A stretch of DNA of 33,057 nt from Bacteroidia bacterium (lineage in GTDB: Bacteria > Bacteroidota > Bacteroidia > Flavobacteriales > Schleiferiaceae). Each line of letters starts with the position of its first letter. Within the stretch, counting starts at the first letter, position 1. Positions 30,397 to 33,057 of the stretch are shown here, piece by piece. A program made the translations under genes and the position numbers. The notes beneath the pieces are model-generated. The model was not told the origin of the DNA. It did no database searches and worked only from the letters and a program-made list of their open reading frames with translations. Where the stretch lies: contig JAUHWX010000006.1 in NCBI GenBank assembly GCA_030427285.1, forward strand, positions 1 through 33,057. Direction: 5' to 3'.

Positions 30397-30423
30397 TTTT
30401 AACAAAACTAACGACTCTCAATT

Positions 30424-31377
30424 ATGAAAAAATCACTGCTTCTCATTCTCCTGCTTCCTCTTACGGTTTTTGCTCAGCATGAATTTGGATATCATGCTAC
30501 TTGGTACTTCTCTTATGGGGGTTTTGGTGAATTTGGATATAAAAAAGTATCGCATGTTGGAGATACAAGCATGCTAGGAATGCATTGGTTAGAGTTTGAA
30601 GTAACAGGCACTGGTGTGATGAAGACAGGTCCTAATCCGGATGACTTTGTTGCGGATACAACCAGAGTATGGAACTCTATTTATTTAGCTACTAAAAATG
30701 ATTCTGTGTTTCGATTATTGAATGATAGTACACCTTATTTACTCTATGATTTTAGTGCAGGAGTGGGGGAGTCTTGGCAATTTGCTCCCAATGATACGTT
30801 TATGGGGTGTGACTCCGTTCCAATTGCTACTGTTAATGAATTTGGATTTGATACCATTGATGGTAATGTAGTAGAGTTTATGAGGGTTACTCTTCCAATG
30901 GATACAGTTTATTATGGCAATACCCCTTATTATCAGCCTATGTCAAATACGGTGTTCAATACTCGGATATACCCTGACTTTGGAAGTAATTCATATGTCT
31001 TGCTCTTTGGAACATGGCGAAATGCATGTGATGGTGTAACAATTCTTGATTATGGCGGTCATTCCCTAAGTTGTTTTAGCAATGATAGCCTATCCATTAG
31101 CTTCGTAAACCAAGCTTGCGACTTTGTGCCCTTCATTTCTGTAGAAGAGTATGAGTCCATAAGTTTTGAGGTTTACCCAAACCCCACCGATGATTTGATA
31201 AGTATTCAGGCCGATAAAGTGATTTCAAAAGTTGAAGTTTATTCTTTGGGTGGACAAAAACTTATTGAAACTTCTCAAACCGAAAACATCGAGCTACCCG
31301 CTTCTTCAGGTATATATGTGGTGGCAATTTATTTTGAAGATGGGAGGAGGGCTGTTACTAAGGTGGTGAAGAAGTAA
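30424..31377 (+). CDS. T9SS type A sorting-domain protein of unknown function
   Basis: 317 residues with a signal peptide (MKKSLLLILLLPLTVFAQ) and about 225 residues of secreted beta-rich sequence I do not recognise (GYHATWYFSYGGFGEFGYKKVSHVGD..., four Cys in the region FRNACDGV/SLSCF/NQACDF suggesting disulfides). The C-terminus (FEVYPNPTDDLISIQADK ... VYSLGGQKLIET ... LPASSGIYVVAIYFEDG) is a T9SS sorting signal. It is inserted between the two polymerase genes with opposite orientation and has its own promoter region with a 22-bp dyad. Confidence 0.85.
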   Translation: MKKSLLLILLLPLTVFAQHEFGYHATWYFSYGGFGEFGYKKVSHVGDTSMLGMHWLEFEVTGTGVMKTGPNPDDFVADTTRVWNSIYLATKNDSVFRLLNDSTPYLLYDFSAGVGESWQFAPNDTFMGCDSVPIATVNEFGFDTIDGNVVEFMRVTLPMDTVYYGNTPYYQPMSNTVFNTRIYPDFGSNSYVLLFGTWRNACDGVTILDYGGHSLSCFSNDSLSISFVNQACDFVPFISVEEYESISFEVYPNPTDDLISIQADKVISKVEVYSLGGQKLIETSQTENIELPASSGIYVVAIYFEDGRRAVTKVVKK

Positions 31378-31485
31378 CCTGGTTTTTGGTTTATTAGTTG
31401 AATGGTTAATTGATCTGATTAAGGGAAGGGATTTCTCCAATGTAGTTGATGTCTTATTCAGTTCCTTAATGCTGCAGTTAACATC

Positions 31486-31556
31486 AAGATGTCGTGGCAC
31501 TGCCACTACCGATATCTTGCACCGTTGGTGCTACCGAGATAGCGTGCCTCTGGCAC
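31486..31556 (+). repeat. Cluster of three 5-bp-stem/3-nt-loop hairpins
   Basis: GTGGC-ACT-GCCAC (31494-31506), GCACC-GTT-GGTGC (31519-31531) and GTGCC-TCT-GGCAC (31544-31556) follow each other at about 25-nt spacing. The first is preceded by AAGATGTC, the conserved flank also found beside the other copies. The third belongs to the first 105-bp unit. Confidence 0.7.
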
Positions 31557-31633
31557 TTTAGGGTAATGCTTCCATAGTTTGTTGCCAGAATTTGATTGTC
31601 CTTATAGTAAAGATGAATGCCATAGGCATGAAA
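31529..31633 (+). repeat. 105-bp direct repeat, unit 1
   Basis: Begins TGCTACCGAGAT and ends AATGCCATAGGCATGAAA. About 95 of 105 positions match unit 2, period 117 bp. It contains the hairpins GTGCC-TCT-GGCAC and ATGCC-ATA-GGCAT (31617-31629). Confidence 0.85.
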
Positions 31634-31645
31634 TATAGCCTATGA

Positions 31646-31750
31646 TGCTACCGAGATTACGTACCTATGGCATTTTAGGGTAATGCTTCCGTGGTTTGTT
31701 ACCAGAATTTGATTGTCCTTCTAATAAAGATGAATGCCATAGGCATGAAA
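31646..31750 (+). repeat. 105-bp direct repeat, unit 2
   Basis: Same start and end as unit 1, with 10 substitutions. In the first hairpin the stem is disturbed (GTACC-TAT-GGCAT), while the second (ATGCC-ATA-GGCAT, 31733-31745) is kept. A 12-nt spacer separates the units. Confidence 0.85.
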
Positions 31751-31783
31751 CCTTGGTAGAAAAAGTTTGGAACACGATAAAGA

Positions 31784-31796
31784 GTGGCAGCGCCAC
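31784..31796 (-). repeat. Hairpin GTGGC-AGC-GCCAC directly upstream of the transposase gene
   Basis: On the minus strand this reads AAGATGTCGTGGC-GCT-GCCACT, matching the left copy at 31486-31507 outside the loop. It lies 65 nt before the transposase start and is in inverse orientation to the outer two copies. Confidence 0.7.
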
Positions 31797-31860
31797 GACA
31801 TCTTTATAATTCACATAGGGTTTTAATAGTATTATGTATTTTTAGGTAAAACCTTGATCT

Positions 31861-32313
31861 ATGGCTAATACCTACACGCAAATCCGTATTCACATCATTT
31901 TTTCTACCAAAAACCGAAAGCCGCTTATCCTTGATGTTCACAGAGAGGAAATAGAGCGATATATGACTGGGATTGTCGGAGCTTTGAATCAAAAGCTACT
32001 TGCTATTTATTGTATGCCTGATCATGCACATTTGTTGGTGGGTTTGAAACCTGATATTTCTGTTTCTGAGTTTGTTCAGAAGCTGAAAGCAAACTCGTCA
32101 AAGTTTATCAATCAAAAAGAATGGATGCATTATGATTTTGCCTGGCAAAAGGGGTTTGGGGCGTTTAGTTATTCCAAAAGTCAGACGAAGCAGGTGGTAG
32201 ATTACATTTTAAATCAGAAGGAGCATCACAAGAAGAAGTCTTTCAAGGAAGAATACCACGATTTTTTGGAGAGGTTTGAGGTAGACTATGATCCAAAATA
32301 TATGTTGGGGTAA
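31861..32313 (+). CDS. Y1 (HUH) transposase, IS200/REP-associated tyrosine transposase family
   Basis: 150 residues. The HUH motif is PDHAHLLVG with His55 and His57; the nucleophile is Tyr115 in VVDYILNQKEHH with Gln119 four residues on, the Y-x3-Q spacing seen in IS200/IS605 TnpA. The opening YTQIRIHIIFSTKNRKPLI and the tail HDFLERFEVDYDPKYML are typical of the short Bacteroidota Y1 group, including RAYT-like proteins that act on REP hairpins. Such enzymes cut and join single-stranded DNA at hairpins. The surrounding stem-5/loop-3 palindromes, in both orientations and with a constant TGTC flank, are likely its substrate. No tnpB lies nearby. Confidence 0.9.
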   Translation: MANTYTQIRIHIIFSTKNRKPLILDVHREEIERYMTGIVGALNQKLLAIYCMPDHAHLLVGLKPDISVSEFVQKLKANSSKFINQKEWMHYDFAWQKGFGAFSYSKSQTKQVVDYILNQKEHHKKKSFKEEYHDFLERFEVDYDPKYMLG

Positions 32314-32333
32314 GATGCGGGCTGCTAGGTGTC

Positions 32334-32346
32334 GTGGCTCTGCCAC
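32334..32346 (+). repeat. Hairpin GTGGC-TCT-GCCAC downstream of the transposase gene
   Basis: Preceded by GGTGTC, the same flank as the left copy, and in the same orientation as that copy. It begins 20 nt after the transposase stop codon. Confidence 0.7.
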
Positions 32347-32381
32347 TAATCAACCAAATAATCATTCAACTAGTAACCAAT

Positions 32382-33057
32382 TCACATCCTCCTATGCGCA
32401 GGAATAATAGTAGGCTTGCCGTTAAAGGGATTCATGCCGCCCAGATTTCGGCTTTCCATGGTTTTGGCGCGTTTTATTGAATTCATACCAAAGCGCTTAC
32501 GAATGTGATCCATAGCCTGGTACAGACGAATCACCTCTTCGCTATCTTCAAACAAATTGATTTGATGGCCGCCTCCTACCAGGTGACTGCATTTTACGCC
32601 TACCAATCGTACCAGCAAACGCTTGTTGTAAAGTTTTTCAAAAAGCTCCTTAGTGATGGCAATCAGCGTATGATCATTGGCAGTATAAGGAATGCGCTTT
32701 TGCAGGGTATACGTGTTAAAGTCTGAATAGCGGATTTTTACGGTAACGCAAGCCGTAAGCTTATTGCCCTGCCTTAGTTGGAAAGCCAGGTTTTCGGCCA
32801 TGGCAATCATCAGGGTACGTAGCTTTTCTACATCTATGGTATCTTTTTGAAAGGTGCGCTCCAGTGAAATTGACTTGCGCTCCTGGTAAGCAATCACAGG
32901 ACTGTTGTCAATGCCATTGGCTTTTTTCCAAATCATCACTCCCGTTTTTCCCATCGCACGGTCCATTAGCTCAATGGGCATTTCCTGTAAAGTATGAATG
33001 CGCTTTACGCCCATCTGACTCAGCCGGAGGGTAGTTTTGTCACCCACCATCGGAATT
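32382..33057 (-). CDS. Y-family DNA polymerase (DinB/Pol IV-like), C-terminal part
   Basis: The frame is open to the window edge, so the palm with the catalytic residues is outside. Visible are the helix-hairpin-helix thumb (MVGDKTTLRLSQMGVKRIHTLQEM), the join KKANGIDNSPVI, and the little-finger domain (RTFQKDTIDVEKLRTLMIAMAENLAFQLRQGN ... KLTACVTVKIRYSDF). QINLF at visible residues 163-167 is a beta-clamp binding peptide of the QL(S/D)LF kind. The Met-rich, basic C-terminal tail ends in HRRM. In Bacteroidota this gene often precedes a short DnaE on the same strand; here that DnaE (27261-30215) lies 2.2 kb downstream because of the insertions between them. Confidence 0.9.
   Translation of the reverse strand, partial: IPMVGDKTTLRLSQMGVKRIHTLQEMPIELMDRAMGKTGVMIWKKANGIDNSPVIAYQERKSISLERTFQKDTIDVEKLRTLMIAMAENLAFQLRQGNKLTACVTVKIRYSDFNTYTLQKRIPYTANDHTLIAITKELFEKLYNKRLLVRLVGVKCSHLVGGGHQINLFEDSEEVIRLYQAMDHIRKRFGMNSIKRAKTMESRNLGGMNPFNGKPTIIPAHRRM

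Larger units (their letters stand above)
31392..32375 (+). mobile_element. REP-associated Y1-transposase element with hairpin repeats
   Basis: This region contains the Y1 transposase gene (31861-32313) and, on both sides, hairpins with the pattern TGTCGTGGC-nnn-GCCACT. Left: GTGGC-ACT-GCCAC (31494-31506). Adjacent to the gene, reversed: 31784-31796. Right: GTGGC-TCT-GCCAC (32334-32346). The outermost similarity is an imperfect inverted pair of about 30 nt at 31392-31421 and 32347-32375 (about 80% identity). Between them are two 105-bp direct repeats. The 483-nt gap before the gene is thus fully repeat-derived. The exact ends are uncertain because IS200-type elements have no true terminal inverted repeats. 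Confidence 0.65.

Noticed and set aside
30142-30405. 87-codon minus-strand frame upstream of DnaE2
   Set aside because: It overlaps the DnaE2 N-terminus in another frame and runs through a hairpin; no family features.
31529-31750. CRISPR array
   Set aside because: Only two units of 105 bp with a 12-nt spacer; no short regularly spaced repeats and no cas genes.

Overview
The window looks like chromosomal DNA of a member of Bacteroidota, most likely Flavobacteriales. Four proteins end in type IX secretion (T9SS) type A sorting tails of the 'YPNP...LxxxxGxxV...L.aGxYxv' kind. Several promoters match the Bacteroidota -7 box TAnnTTTG, and the neighbourhoods (rlmH/nadC/YihY, rsmD/DUF3822, bioF-D-A-KAS-B, DinB next to a short DnaE) are familiar from this group. 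There is no sign of a plasmid or prophage. I see no tRNA, rRNA or CRISPR array.

Layout. 1-6.8 kb is housekeeping: a partial YihY/BrkB membrane protein and nadC on the minus strand, diverging from rlmH-rdgB; then a secreted hypothetical, rsmD, a DUF3822 protein and a coiled-coil membrane protein on the minus strand; then a RecD-like helicase facing a small Hpt-like protein whose phospho-acceptor His appears to be lost. 7.0-8.0 kb holds a lysophospholipid-acyltransferase-like protein and a small membrane protein. 8.1-12.4 kb is a tripartite efflux operon (HlyD/MacA adaptor, MacB-type permease, TolC) with no ATPase gene and a palindromic element between adaptor and permease. 12.6-19 kb holds an SDR reductase and a tightly overlapping biotin operon, bioF-bioD-bioA-[FabF-like ketosynthase]-bioB, closed by a clear terminator.

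19.2-27 kb is an accessory stretch: T9SS cargo proteins, a lipoprotein, a second lipoprotein gene cut by an amber codon in its signal peptide, a DUF72 gene with a truncated duplicate of its 5' end 2.2 kb away, an orphan ribbon-helix-helix antitoxin-like gene, a DoxX-like protein and a ThuA-domain T9SS protein. Two adjacent genes here share a 25-bp motif at the same 20-nt spacing upstream of the -7 box. 27.3-33 kb is a mutagenic-polymerase locus (DnaE2/ImuC-like polymerase and a Y-family polymerase, both minus strand). The two polymerase genes are separated by a plus-strand T9SS gene and by a Y1 (HUH) transposase of REP-associated type embedded in hairpin repeats.

The strongest unusual signals are the transposase with its matching 5-bp-stem/3-nt-loop hairpins and two 105-bp tandem repeats; the wealth of unrelated short palindromic elements in nearly every gap; the ketosynthase inside the biotin operon; the shared promoter motif; and the DUF72 duplication scar.
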